From an uncultured Bacteroidales bacterium (GTDB taxonomy: Bacteria; Bacteroidota; Bacteroidia; Bacteroidales; UBA932), in NCBI GenBank assembly GCA_905235775.1, contig CAJOMY010000072.1, positions 1-11,676 of the forward strand: DNA of 11,676 nucleotides. Reading direction: 5' to 3'. Position 1 is the first letter of the stretch. Each line of letters opens with the position of its first letter. The translations under genes were made by a program, and so were the position numbers. The notes under the pieces are model-generated. The model ran no database searches, was not told the DNA's origin, and was given only the letters and a program-made list of their open reading frames with translations. Shown here one piece after another: positions 1 through 6,688 of the stretch.

Positions 1-88
1 GATAACAGCAATTGCTTTAATACTTTACCAATTAATTCTATTAATGCAAATACGAATACAAACACAATCGCCAATGATATAAAACAAA
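1..88. other. AT-rich left edge, not contiguous in character with the esterase gene
   Basis: This stretch is strongly AT-rich, while the sequence from about position 90 is G+C-rich coding DNA. In the esterase frame it carries a stop codon (TAA at 80-82) just before the mature-protein sequence begins. On the minus strand one frame stays open from about 98 to the edge and encodes a very hydrophobic stretch (for example AIVFVFVFALIEL) that would suit a membrane helix. That reading has no ATG, only possible TTG or GTG starts. It could be a native AT-rich upstream region with a deletion, the start of another gene running off the left edge, or a chimeric contig end. The sequence does not decide between these. 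Confidence 0.4.
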
Positions 89-1183
89 AACTCCCTGCAG
101 GCGCAGGAACTCAACAATTTCTCTTTCGGCCGGCAGGCCCCCGTCGTCTCTCCTGAGATCCAGGGCGACAGCGTGACCTTCCGCCTGAAGGCCGACTACG
201 CCACCGTCGTCAAGCTCAGCGGCTCCTGGATGCCGAATCCCTACGGTGACACCATCGACATGACCCGCGGCGAGAACAACGTCTGGTCCGTCAAGATCGC
301 CCTTCCGTCCCCGGAAATCTACACCTATAACTTCGTGGTGGACGGCGTGGCCGTGAACGACCCGCAGAATGTCCTTGTCCAGCGCGACGGCACCCGCTAC
401 CTTCCGATGCTCCTCGTGCCCGGCGAGCGTACCGAGAATTATGGTGAGGCCGTCAGCCGGCACGGCACCGTGAGCCACCCGTGGTACGACAGCAAGATCC
501 TCGGCATGAGCCGCCGTCTGACGGTCTATACGCCGTACGGCTACGAGGCCAGCCCCAAGAAGAAGTATCCGGTCCTCTACCTCCTGCACGGCGCCGGCGG
601 CGACGAGGAGGCCTGGATCTCCATGGGCCGCACCGCCCAGATCCTCGACAACCTGATCGAGAAAGGACTTGCCGAGCCGATGATCGTGGTCATGCCGAAC
701 GGCAACCCCGGCCAGGCTGCAGCCCGCACCCTCAACATCCCGGAGAAGCAGATGAACTGGCGCGCTCCCGAAAACCAGAACGCTTATGTCAGGAGTCTCT
801 GCGAGGAGATCGTTCCTTTCATCGAGAAGAACTTCCGCGCCATCGCGAAGCCGGAGGCCCGCGCCATCGCCGGCCTGTCCATGGGCGGCGGCCACACCAT
901 CACCGCTTCCATCCTCTATCCGCAGCTCTTTGACTACATCTGCCCGCTCTCCGCGGCCGGCAGCGCCACGCCCGAGCAGATTGCCGCGCTCAAGAAGGCC
1001 GGCGTGAAGCTCTACTTCCTGGCCTGCGGCGACACGGACTTCCTTTTCGAGGGTTCCCAGGCGCTCGACAAGACGCTCACCGAGCAGGGCCTCGACCACA
1101 TTTTCTTCGTCTCCGACGGCGGTCACGTGTGGTCCAACTGGCGGCTCTACCTGAACACCTTCGCGCAGAAGCTCTTCAAATAA
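83..1183 (+). CDS. Putative secreted esterase (PF00756 type) with N-terminal E-set/CBM48-like domain, 5' end missing
   Basis: This is an alpha/beta-hydrolase of the putative-esterase family, which includes feruloyl/acetyl xylan esterases and Fes-like enzymes. Residues below are numbered from the GTG at 173. An N-terminal beta-sandwich of the starch/carbohydrate-binding E-set type covers about 1-85, and the hydrolase domain covers about 95-336. The nucleophile elbow GLSMGG puts the catalytic Ser at 236. Asp287 or Asp289 (GDTDF) and His318 (GGHVW) probably complete the triad. The frame is open upstream of the GTG to a TAA at 80-82, and the residues there (LQAQELNNFSFG) read like the end of a signal peptide plus mature N-terminus, so GTG 173 is unlikely to be the real start. 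The signal-peptide core and start codon are absent. Only 6 nt separate its stop from the next gene, a GH3 glycosidase, so the two probably form an operon for hemicellulose-type substrates. The exact ester substrate cannot be read from sequence. Confidence 0.85.
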   Translation, partial: NKNSLQAQELNNFSFGRQAPVVSPEIQGDSVTFRLKADYATVVKLSGSWMPNPYGDTIDMTRGENNVWSVKIALPSPEIYTYNFVVDGVAVNDPQNVLVQRDGTRYLPMLLVPGERTENYGEAVSRHGTVSHPWYDSKILGMSRRLTVYTPYGYEASPKKKYPVLYLLHGAGGDEEAWISMGRTAQILDNLIEKGLAEPMIVVMPNGNPGQAAARTLNIPEKQMNWRAPENQNAYVRSLCEEIVPFIEKNFRAIAKPEARAIAGLSMGGGHTITASILYPQLFDYICPLSAAGSATPEQIAALKKAGVKLYFLACGDTDFLFEGSQALDKTLTEQGLDHIFFVSDGGHVWSNWRLYLNTFAQKLFK

Positions 1184-1189
1184 ATTCCC

Positions 1190-3469
1190 ATGAACGGACG
1201 ACTTTTCACCCTTCTCGGCCTCGCGTGCTGCCTGGCCGCCTGCAAGCCCGCTTCAAGCCCCCAGGACCGCCTGACGGTCAACGACAAGGAGATTGACGCG
1301 CTGATTGCCCAGATGACCCTCGAGGAGAAAGTCAACATGCTCCACAGCAAGACGAACATGTCCTCGGCCGGTGTCGAGCGGCTCGGCATCGCCGACATGC
1401 ACTACGCCGACGGTCCCTTCGGGATCCGCGAAGAAGGCGTTCCCAACGGTTTCCAGTCTGCGGGCTGGCAGCTGGACTCCGCCACCTATTTCCCGACGGG
1501 CTCCGCCCTGGCGGCCACCTGGTCGGAGGACCTGGCCTACGAGTACGGCAAGGGCATGGGCATCGAGGCCCGCCTGCGCGGCAAGGATGTCATCCTCGGC
1601 CCGGCCGTCAACATCCAGCGCCTGCCGGTCGGCGGCCGCACCTACGAGTACCTGAGCGAGGATCCCATCCTCAGCGCCGCTTTGTCGCTGCGCTACACCC
1701 AGGGTGTCCAGGATCAGGGCACGGCCGTGTGCATCAAGCACTTCGCCGTGAACAACCAGGAGACCAACCGCGGCAGCGTTGACGCCCAGGTGGACGAGCG
1801 CACCCTGCGTGAGATCTACCTCAAGCCCTTCGAGCGTGCCGTCGTCGAGGGCGGCGCGATGAGCGTGATGCCGGCCTACAACAAGGTCAACGGCGACTAC
1901 TGCTCCGAGAACGAACACCTGCTGAACGAAATCCTGCGCGGCGAGTGGGGCTTCAAGGGTTTCACCGTGTCCGACTGGGGCGGCACCCACAGCACGATGG
2001 GCGCCATGCTCCACGGCCTGAACGTCCAGATGACGGGCAGCAACTACCTCGGCCAGCCGGTCATCGACTCCATCGCCACGGGCGCCCTGACGGAAAAGAT
2101 GGTGGATGAGAAGGTCCGCCAGATCCTCCGCGTCCGCTATGCCATCGAGGCCATCCCCGACGAGGTGGCCAACACGAAGATGACCTCCCAGCCCGAGTGC
2201 CGGCAGATCGCCAAGTCGGTGGCCGAGAAATCCATCGTCCTGCTCAAGAACGAGGGGGTCCTGCCGCTTGGGGGCGGCATCAAGAAGATTGCCGTCATCG
2301 GCCAGAATGCCGTCATGAAGACCCAGTCCGGCGGCATGGGCGCCGGTGTCAAGGCTCTTTATGAGGTCACTCCGCTGGAAGGCATCCGCAATCGGGCAGG
2401 GGAGGGCGTCGAGGTCCTCTACGCTCCCGGCTACAAGAATTTCCCGGGCCGCCGCTGGGGGCCCGCTCCCGCCAAGGCCAATCCGCTTGAAGCGGCTGCC
2501 ATCGATGAGCCGGCCGACAAGGCCCTCCTCGCCGAGGCCGTGAAGCTCGCCAAAGACGCTGACGTCGTGATCTTCGTCGGCGGCACCAACAAGAGCATCG
2601 AGACCGAAGGCAGCGACCGGGCCAACATCGACCTGCCGACCGGCCAGAATGAGGTCGTGAAGGCGCTGTACGAAGTCAACAAGAACCTGGTCACCGTGCT
2701 GATTTCCGGCGGTCCCACCGACCTGCGTCAGCTCGAGCCGGTCAGCCCGGCCATCGTCCAGGGCTGGTGGAACGGCACCGAGGGCGGCACCGCCCTCGCG
2801 GAGGTGCTCTTCGGCGACATCGCCCCGTCCGGCAAGCTCCCGTTCACCTTCCCGGCCAGGCTCGAGGATTCCCCGGCCTTCGCGATGGGCAATTTCCCCG
2901 ACAAGACCCAGGGCGGCGACCTCTTCACGCTGCTGTACCGCGCCGACGCCACCCGCATGAGCCGTGAGGAGCGTCAGAAGCTCATCGACGCCATGCCCAA
3001 GCCGGTGTCCAAGTACACGGAGGGTTCACTTGTGGGCTACCGCTGGTTCGACACCAAGGGCGTGCAGCCGATGTACGCCTTCGGCCATGGCTTGTCGTAC
3101 GTGACCTTCGGCTACGGCGAGATGACGGCTGCTGCCGGCCGGGACGCCGTGACGGTCAGCTTCGAGCTTACCAACCAGGGCGGCATGCCCGCCGACGAGG
3201 TGGTTCAGCTCTATCGCCACGGTCGAGTGGCCCGCCAAGGAGCTCAAGGCTTTCGCCCGCGTGAGCCTGCAGGCCGGCGAGAAGAAGACCGTGACCCTCA
3301 CGGTCCCGGTCAAGGATCTCCGCTATTGGAATGTAGACAAGGACGCCTGGGATCTGGAGCACGGCACGCTGCAGCTCCTGCTCGGCGCCGCCTCCGACGA
3401 CATCCGCCAGACCGCCCAGGTCGCCATCTAAGGCAGCGGCTCTCCCCCCCCCCGCGCTCCTTTGCGTGA
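1190..3469 (+). CDS. Glycoside hydrolase family 3 lipoprotein (beta-glucosidase/xylosidase type), frameshifted near the C-terminus
   Basis: This is an exo-acting GH3 beta-glycosidase that removes terminal beta-linked sugars from oligosaccharides, probably in the periplasm or at the outer membrane. A lipoprotein signal ends at LAAC with Cys18. The GH3 N-terminal TIM-barrel domain covers about 30-320 and shows KH (183-184) and the nucleophile loop TVSDWGG with Asp262. The GH3 C-terminal sandwich covers about 345-600, and its ETEGSDR motif (471-477) carries the likely acid/base Glu. An Fn3-like domain begins at about 650. The frame is normal to EVVQLY (ending 3214) and then changes to Arg/Pro-rich sequence up to a stop at 3467-3469. 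The expected C-terminus continues in another frame to a stop at 3429-3431, so the gene is broken or misassembled in its last tenth. ATG 1190 is chosen because the signal peptide begins there. The catalytic domains are intact. Aglycone and sugar specificity are not determinable here. Confidence 0.9.
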   Translation: MNGRLFTLLGLACCLAACKPASSPQDRLTVNDKEIDALIAQMTLEEKVNMLHSKTNMSSAGVERLGIADMHYADGPFGIREEGVPNGFQSAGWQLDSATYFPTGSALAATWSEDLAYEYGKGMGIEARLRGKDVILGPAVNIQRLPVGGRTYEYLSEDPILSAALSLRYTQGVQDQGTAVCIKHFAVNNQETNRGSVDAQVDERTLREIYLKPFERAVVEGGAMSVMPAYNKVNGDYCSENEHLLNEILRGEWGFKGFTVSDWGGTHSTMGAMLHGLNVQMTGSNYLGQPVIDSIATGALTEKMVDEKVRQILRVRYAIEAIPDEVANTKMTSQPECRQIAKSVAEKSIVLLKNEGVLPLGGGIKKIAVIGQNAVMKTQSGGMGAGVKALYEVTPLEGIRNRAGEGVEVLYAPGYKNFPGRRWGPAPAKANPLEAAAIDEPADKALLAEAVKLAKDADVVIFVGGTNKSIETEGSDRANIDLPTGQNEVVKALYEVNKNLVTVLISGGPTDLRQLEPVSPAIVQGWWNGTEGGTALAEVLFGDIAPSGKLPFTFPARLEDSPAFAMGNFPDKTQGGDLFTLLYRADATRMSREERQKLIDAMPKPVSKYTEGSLVGYRWFDTKGVQPMYAFGHGLSYVTFGYGEMTAAAGRDAVTVSFELTNQGGMPADEVVQLYRHGRVARQGAQGFRPREPAGRREEDRDPHGPGQGSPLLECRQGRLGSGARHAAAPARRRLRRHPPDRPGRHLRQRLSPPPRSFA
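3210..3431 (+). pseudogene. Out-of-frame C-terminal piece of the GH3 gene (Fn3-like domain)
   Basis: Reading the frame that starts at 3210 gives SIATVEWPAKELKAF, then an RVSLQAGEKKTVTL-type strand, and ends near GAASDDIRQTAQVAI with a stop at 3429-3431. This is the usual end of GH3 enzymes with a C-terminal Fn3-like domain. The upstream frame stops making sense after EVVQLY. A loss of 2 (mod 3) bases or a gain of one base near 3212-3215 would join them. Homologues usually have a few more residues between the VVQLY strand and the KELKAF strand, so a small deletion of about 10-14 nt is my preferred explanation. Confidence 0.8.
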
Positions 3470-3576
3470 CCTGTAAGGTGAAGAAAATCAAGTTATTACT
3501 AGATCCGTAGTGCCTCTTTTTGGTACCACGGATCTAGTAATTGGCTGATTATCAATAAATAACGGGTCACGCAAGG
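3460..3576. repeat. 117-bp imperfect palindrome in the gap between GH3 and the leukocidin-like gene
   Basis: Three paired segments share one centre of symmetry (position 3518). The outer arms are TTGCGTGACC at 3462-3471 and its perfect reverse complement at 3565-3574. The inner arms are at 3495-3514 and 3522-3541, with 18 of 20 Watson-Crick pairs plus one wobble, including a perfect 14-bp run. The 23-nt segments between them on each side have equal length and still pair at 11 positions. The loop is TCTTTTT. The common centre means this is one structure, not several chance repeats. It could be a bidirectional terminator, a MITE-like palindromic element or a structured RNA. No target-site duplication was found. 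Confidence 0.75.
3495..3541. terminator. Candidate bidirectional terminator hairpin (core of the palindrome)
   Basis: A 20-bp stem with a T-rich 7-nt loop lies between the ends of two convergent genes, where a shared terminator would be expected. It lacks a clean U-tract after the stem on either strand: TGGCTGATT follows on plus and ACTTGATTTT follows on minus. The terminator role is therefore inferred from position and stem stability. Confidence 0.45.
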
Positions 3577-3663
3577 AAGACGCGCCGCAGAGGGAAAGTG
3601 GTATCTCCCCAAGCGGCAGCGATTCTCGAAGAGATCGACCGGTGAGCGTGATTCGTCGCAGGA

Positions 3664-5538
3664 TTATTCTTTCTGTCCGTCTACGGAAGAAATGGCGGTG
3701 GTCGCGGAATCCTTGTCGCGGCCCTGATGCACCTTGACGTTGCGGTAGATGTAGGAACCGACTTTCTCCTGCGTGTCGCCGTTGATCAGATCCCAGCGGA
3801 CAGAGTAGGTCCCTTCTTCGAGAGCCATCCAGGCGTCGTCGCCCTTGCCGTAGGAGTAGGTCAGCTCTGCCACGGGCTCTCCGTCCTCTTCTCCGGACTT
3901 GTAGTAGGAGACGTGTGCCATCTCGCTGCTGGATGCGTTGCGCAGCCGGATGAATCCCCAGGGTGTGCGGTCGGGGGCCTTCAGGTCCCAGCTGATTTCC
4001 GGCAGGTTGATGTCGTAGTCCTTCTTGTTGCTGTCAAACTCTGCCGAACCGCGCCAGTGGTACCAGGATGCGTAGTTGATCGTGATCTTGGTCTTGAGCT
4101 TGAACGAACGGGTGTCCCCGTCCTTGACGGTACTGCCGGGGATGTGCCAGGTCCACATCGAGTGGGAGGAGAATTCCGTGCGGCAGGGGGCGGGGAAGTC
4201 CTGGTTGTTGATCTTGTTCCAGTCGTCGTAGTCGTCCGTCAGCTTGACGTTGTTCGACCAGTAAGTGTACTTGACGGTGGGGGTGGAAGAGTCGAGACTG
4301 TAGTCGATGGTGTCCAGGGAATAGTTCGTGGAGCTGGTCCAGGTGGCGCCCGCAGAGAAGGAACCTTCGCCGTGGCCACCCTGCTTCTGGCTATATCCGC
4401 CGCTTATCGTACCGGAGATGGAGACGCTCTTGCCGTTGGAATATTGCTTGGAACTGTTCTTGTTCTCCGGGATGGGACGGTCGAAGTATTCCAGACCGCC
4501 GATGGCGGAGCCGTCGGTATTGACGAGGCTTGTCTCCATGCTCATCTTGTTGAACCAGAAGCCATAGACGCGGTTGCGCGTCCAGCCGTGCTTGCCGACG
4601 AAAGGCCCCCACATGCTTGCATTGTGCGGCGTGACGGTGGCCACGACCGCATAGTAGTCTCCCGCCTTGTCGTTGTTGGCCGACTGCATATAGCAGGGAT
4701 AGATCCGGAACTCCACGTCCAGGCTGCCGCTCTTGCTCAGAACGTCGGGATCGCATCCGGTACCTTTGTCGATCTGCTTGTTCAGCGAATAGGGGAAGTT
4801 GTTGGTCAGACGCTGGCCGAGATTCTCGATATTGGCCTTCAGGTCTTCATACGGAGCCGACTTGGTCATCGTCTGCTCCATCACGGACGTTTCCAGCCAG
4901 TCCACGAAGGTATGCATCCGGGTCTGGTAATAATTCAGATTGAAATCAGGCAGGTTGTCGTAGTCGGACAGGATGTATCCGTTCTCATCCCCCAGGGACT
5001 GATTGGCTTTGACGAGCGCATTCCAGTCCGCCTCGGACATGCTGGGCTCGACTTGCTCCAGGGCGCCGACTTCGGGTTCCTCCCACATGGTGTAGGTCGA
5101 TCCCGAACCAAAGGCGCTGTGGCAATGGAACAGGGGTTTGTAGCCTGTCGGCTCATTGAACAGGGCGTAGACGGGCTCAATCGTCAGCAGGGACTCGTCC
5201 GTGCCGCCCGGGTACACGATGAAGGCATGGTTGGCAATGGCTTCCTGCAGAATCGGATCGTTCGCCGCCGCCTCGGCCGCTCCGATGAAAATGACCTTGG
5301 CATCGTCGATCCCGGCGGTGCGGGGGAAAAACTGGCGGATCGCCGTCTGCAGGTCGGCGGGATAGGCGGAAATGTCGCCGATATAGGCCGGCAGATCGAA
5401 TGTATTCCAATCTGCGGCTTCGTTCACGACGATGTGGTGGCCCTCCTCCTCGAATCGGGTCGGATACTTGTCGCTGTCGCAGGAGACCAGCAGCAGCGCT
5501 GCGGCGATGGCCGGAAGGATTTTAAGAGAGGTCTTCAT
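3664..5538 (-). CDS. Leukocidin/hemolysin-like beta-barrel pore-forming lipoprotein
   Basis: This is probably a membrane-anchored relative of the leukocidin/hemolysin pore-forming toxins (alpha-hemolysin, Vibrio cholerae cytolysin). With the ATG at 5538 (624 aa) the signal peptide ends at LLLVSC with Cys20; a TTG 12 nt upstream gives a longer but less likely start. Residues about 30-250 look like an alpha/beta domain and resemble nothing I can name. About 270-495 resembles the toxin core: a beta-rich segment with HNASMWGPFVGKHGW, then at about 361-416 an alternating polar/small pattern around a Gly-rich turn (SVSISGTISGGYS, KQGGHGEG, SFSAGATWT) like the membrane-inserting pre-stem hairpin, then aromatic-rich strands. 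About 505-600 is a further beta domain. The assignment is by pattern, not by a search. The gene is divergent from mltG and convergent with GH3, with no partner gene beside it. It could instead be a non-toxic surface beta-sandwich protein. Confidence 0.55.
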   Translation of the reverse strand: MKTSLKILPAIAAALLLVSCDSDKYPTRFEEEGHHIVVNEAADWNTFDLPAYIGDISAYPADLQTAIRQFFPRTAGIDDAKVIFIGAAEAAANDPILQEAIANHAFIVYPGGTDESLLTIEPVYALFNEPTGYKPLFHCHSAFGSGSTYTMWEEPEVGALEQVEPSMSEADWNALVKANQSLGDENGYILSDYDNLPDFNLNYYQTRMHTFVDWLETSVMEQTMTKSAPYEDLKANIENLGQRLTNNFPYSLNKQIDKGTGCDPDVLSKSGSLDVEFRIYPCYMQSANNDKAGDYYAVVATVTPHNASMWGPFVGKHGWTRNRVYGFWFNKMSMETSLVNTDGSAIGGLEYFDRPIPENKNSSKQYSNGKSVSISGTISGGYSQKQGGHGEGSFSAGATWTSSTNYSLDTIDYSLDSSTPTVKYTYWSNNVKLTDDYDDWNKINNQDFPAPCRTEFSSHSMWTWHIPGSTVKDGDTRSFKLKTKITINYASWYHWRGSAEFDSNKKDYDINLPEISWDLKAPDRTPWGFIRLRNASSSEMAHVSYYKSGEEDGEPVAELTYSYGKGDDAWMALEEGTYSVRWDLINGDTQEKVGSYIYRNVKVHQGRDKDSATTAISSVDGQKE

Positions 5539-5560
5539 AATGGATACCAATTTCGGTTTT

Positions 5561-5568
5561 CAAATATA
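5561..5568 (-). promoter_or_regulatory. Candidate Bacteroidota -7 box for the leukocidin-like gene
   Basis: On the minus strand this reads TATATTTG, matching the TAnnTTTG -7 element of the Bacteroidota primary sigma factor. It lies 22 nt upstream of the ATG at 5538, leaving a short leader. A second match, TATCTTTG, is at 5578-5585. No good TTTG -33 element is seen at the usual spacing for either, so which is used is uncertain. Confidence 0.45.
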
Positions 5569-5645
5569 TTGATCCCGCAAAGATAATCATTCCAACTTAT
5601 CGTTGTTCGCTGATTTGCCGATATTTTCACTCCCGTTTTTTTCGT

Positions 5646-5653
5646 TATCTTTG
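5646..5653 (+). promoter_or_regulatory. Candidate Bacteroidota -7 box for mltG
   Basis: TATCTTTG matches the TAnnTTTG consensus and ends 9 nt before the ATG at 5663. Transcription would start at or within a few bases of the start codon, giving a leaderless or nearly leaderless mRNA. The upstream -33 region is poor: TTTC at 5625-5628 is only roughly placed, and a TTTG at 5614-5617 is too far away. Confidence 0.4.
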
Positions 5654-5662
5654 TCCTCTGGT

Positions 5663-6688
5663 ATGAAGAAGGTCACATGCATTCTTGCGGCGCTGGCCGT
5701 GGTCCTGATCGGCGCCCTGCTCGGCTGGAGCTGGCTGCGGGACAACAAGCTGCCCAATTTCCGCCAGCAGGCGGAGATCTATGTGTATCCCGGCGCGGCC
5801 GCCGATGACGTGCTCGAAGAGATCGCCGACAGGGCGCAGGTGCGCAACCGCGCGAGCCTGGAGCGCTGCTTCCGCTCCAAGCAGGTGGAGCGGTATCTCA
5901 CGCCCGGACACTACACCGTCTCGCCCGGCGACGCGAGCGTGTACGTGGCGCGCATGCTCAACAACGGCTGGCAGACGCCCGTGCGCCTCTCCCTGACGGG
6001 AAATCTGCGCCTCAAAGGCAACATCGCCGCCAAGATCGCGAGCCAGCTGCTGCTGGACTCCGCGACGGTCCACCAGGCGCTCAACGACGACAAACTGCTC
6101 GCCCGCTATGGCTTCACCCCGCGCAACGTCTTCTCGCTGCTGACTCCCGACACCTACGATATCTACTGGACGGCCTCGATGGAGGACTTCTATGACAAAC
6201 AGAAAGACGCCTGGGATGCCTACTGGACCCCGGAACGGGACGCCAAGGCGAAGGCCCTGCGCCTGAGCCGCCAGCAGGTGTCGGTGCTCGCCTCGATCGT
6301 GAAGGCGGAGTCCAACAACGAGGGCGAAATGCCCAAGATCGCGGGCGTTTATCTGAACCGCCTCAAGATCGGGATGCCCCTGCAGGCGGACCCGACCATC
6401 GCCTTCTGCTATGACTACCGGCTCAGCCGCATCCTGCTCAAGCACCTGGAGGTGGACTCCGCCTACAATACTTACAAGCATACCGGCCTGCCGCCGGGTC
6501 CCATCTGCGTGCCCACGCGCGCCGCAATGGAGGCCGTCCTGAATCCCGACTTCGGCGGCACCTGGGGCTCCGGCAACCTCTACTTCTGTGCCAATGCCGA
6601 CTTCTCAGGCACCCACGTCTTCGCCAAGACCCTGGCCGAGCACAACCGAAACGCCGCGGCCTTCCAGGCTGAACTGAACCGGCGCTAA
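5663..6688 (+). CDS. mltG: Endolytic murein transglycosylase MltG (YceG-like)
   Basis: MltG is an inner-membrane lytic transglycosylase that cuts nascent glycan strands and terminates peptidoglycan chain growth. The protein of 341 aa begins MKKVTC, with a single N-terminal membrane helix at about 4-24 and the rest in the periplasm. A LysM-like region at about 30-120 precedes the YceG catalytic domain. The catalytic Glu is Glu216 in SIVKAESN, close to the Escherichia coli position (218). Further family signatures are MPLQADPT and the YNTY...GLPPGPI segment near the C-terminus. ATG 5663 is preferred over an in-frame TTG at 5603 because the shorter form begins right at a classic membrane anchor. 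Length is normal for the family. Its stop overlaps the stop of the convergent winged-helix gene by 4 nt. It is divergent from the leukocidin-like gene and is probably transcribed alone as a housekeeping gene. Confidence 0.93.
   Translation: MKKVTCILAALAVVLIGALLGWSWLRDNKLPNFRQQAEIYVYPGAAADDVLEEIADRAQVRNRASLERCFRSKQVERYLTPGHYTVSPGDASVYVARMLNNGWQTPVRLSLTGNLRLKGNIAAKIASQLLLDSATVHQALNDDKLLARYGFTPRNVFSLLTPDTYDIYWTASMEDFYDKQKDAWDAYWTPERDAKAKALRLSRQQVSVLASIVKAESNNEGEMPKIAGVYLNRLKIGMPLQADPTIAFCYDYRLSRILLKHLEVDSAYNTYKHTGLPPGPICVPTRAAMEAVLNPDFGGTWGSGNLYFCANADFSGTHVFAKTLAEHNRNAAAFQAELNRR

Noticed and set aside
94..101. CCTGCAGG site next to the left-edge junction, taken as a possible cloning scar
   Set aside because: CTGCAG also occurs inside normal genes here (for example near 3265, 3370, 5347 and 11667), so the site is not diagnostic.
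41..1126. Long minus-strand open frame opposite the esterase
   Set aside because: It lacks any family motif, and the plus strand encodes a clear esterase with a GLSMGG motif. High G+C coding DNA often leaves such antisense frames open.
3444..3453. Run of ten C residues just after the GH3 end
   Set aside because: Probably a simple homopolymer. It lies after the frameshift and both stop codons matter more, so it does not explain the broken frame.
3462..3574. Possible invertible promoter flanked by the outer inverted repeats
   Set aside because: The arms are only 10 bp, no recombinase gene is near, and no convincing -7/-33 pair lies between them. A hairpin with a shared centre explains the data better.
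3612..3640. Small hairpin around CGATTCTCGAAGAGATCG considered as an RNA element
   Set aside because: The stem is about 7 bp with a bulge and a 3-nt loop, with no supporting context.
3559..3645. Short plus-strand reading, after a stop at 3556-3558, ending ...SPQAAAILEEIDR before a TGA
   Set aside because: It looks faintly like the end of a real protein but has no start codon, overlaps the right arm of the palindrome, and resembles no family I know.
3727..5586. Long plus-strand open frame opposite the leukocidin-like gene
   Set aside because: Its residue composition (Val/Gly/Asp/Arg-rich, no recognisable domains) is that of a shadow of the minus-strand gene, which has a signal peptide and coherent beta-strand patterns.
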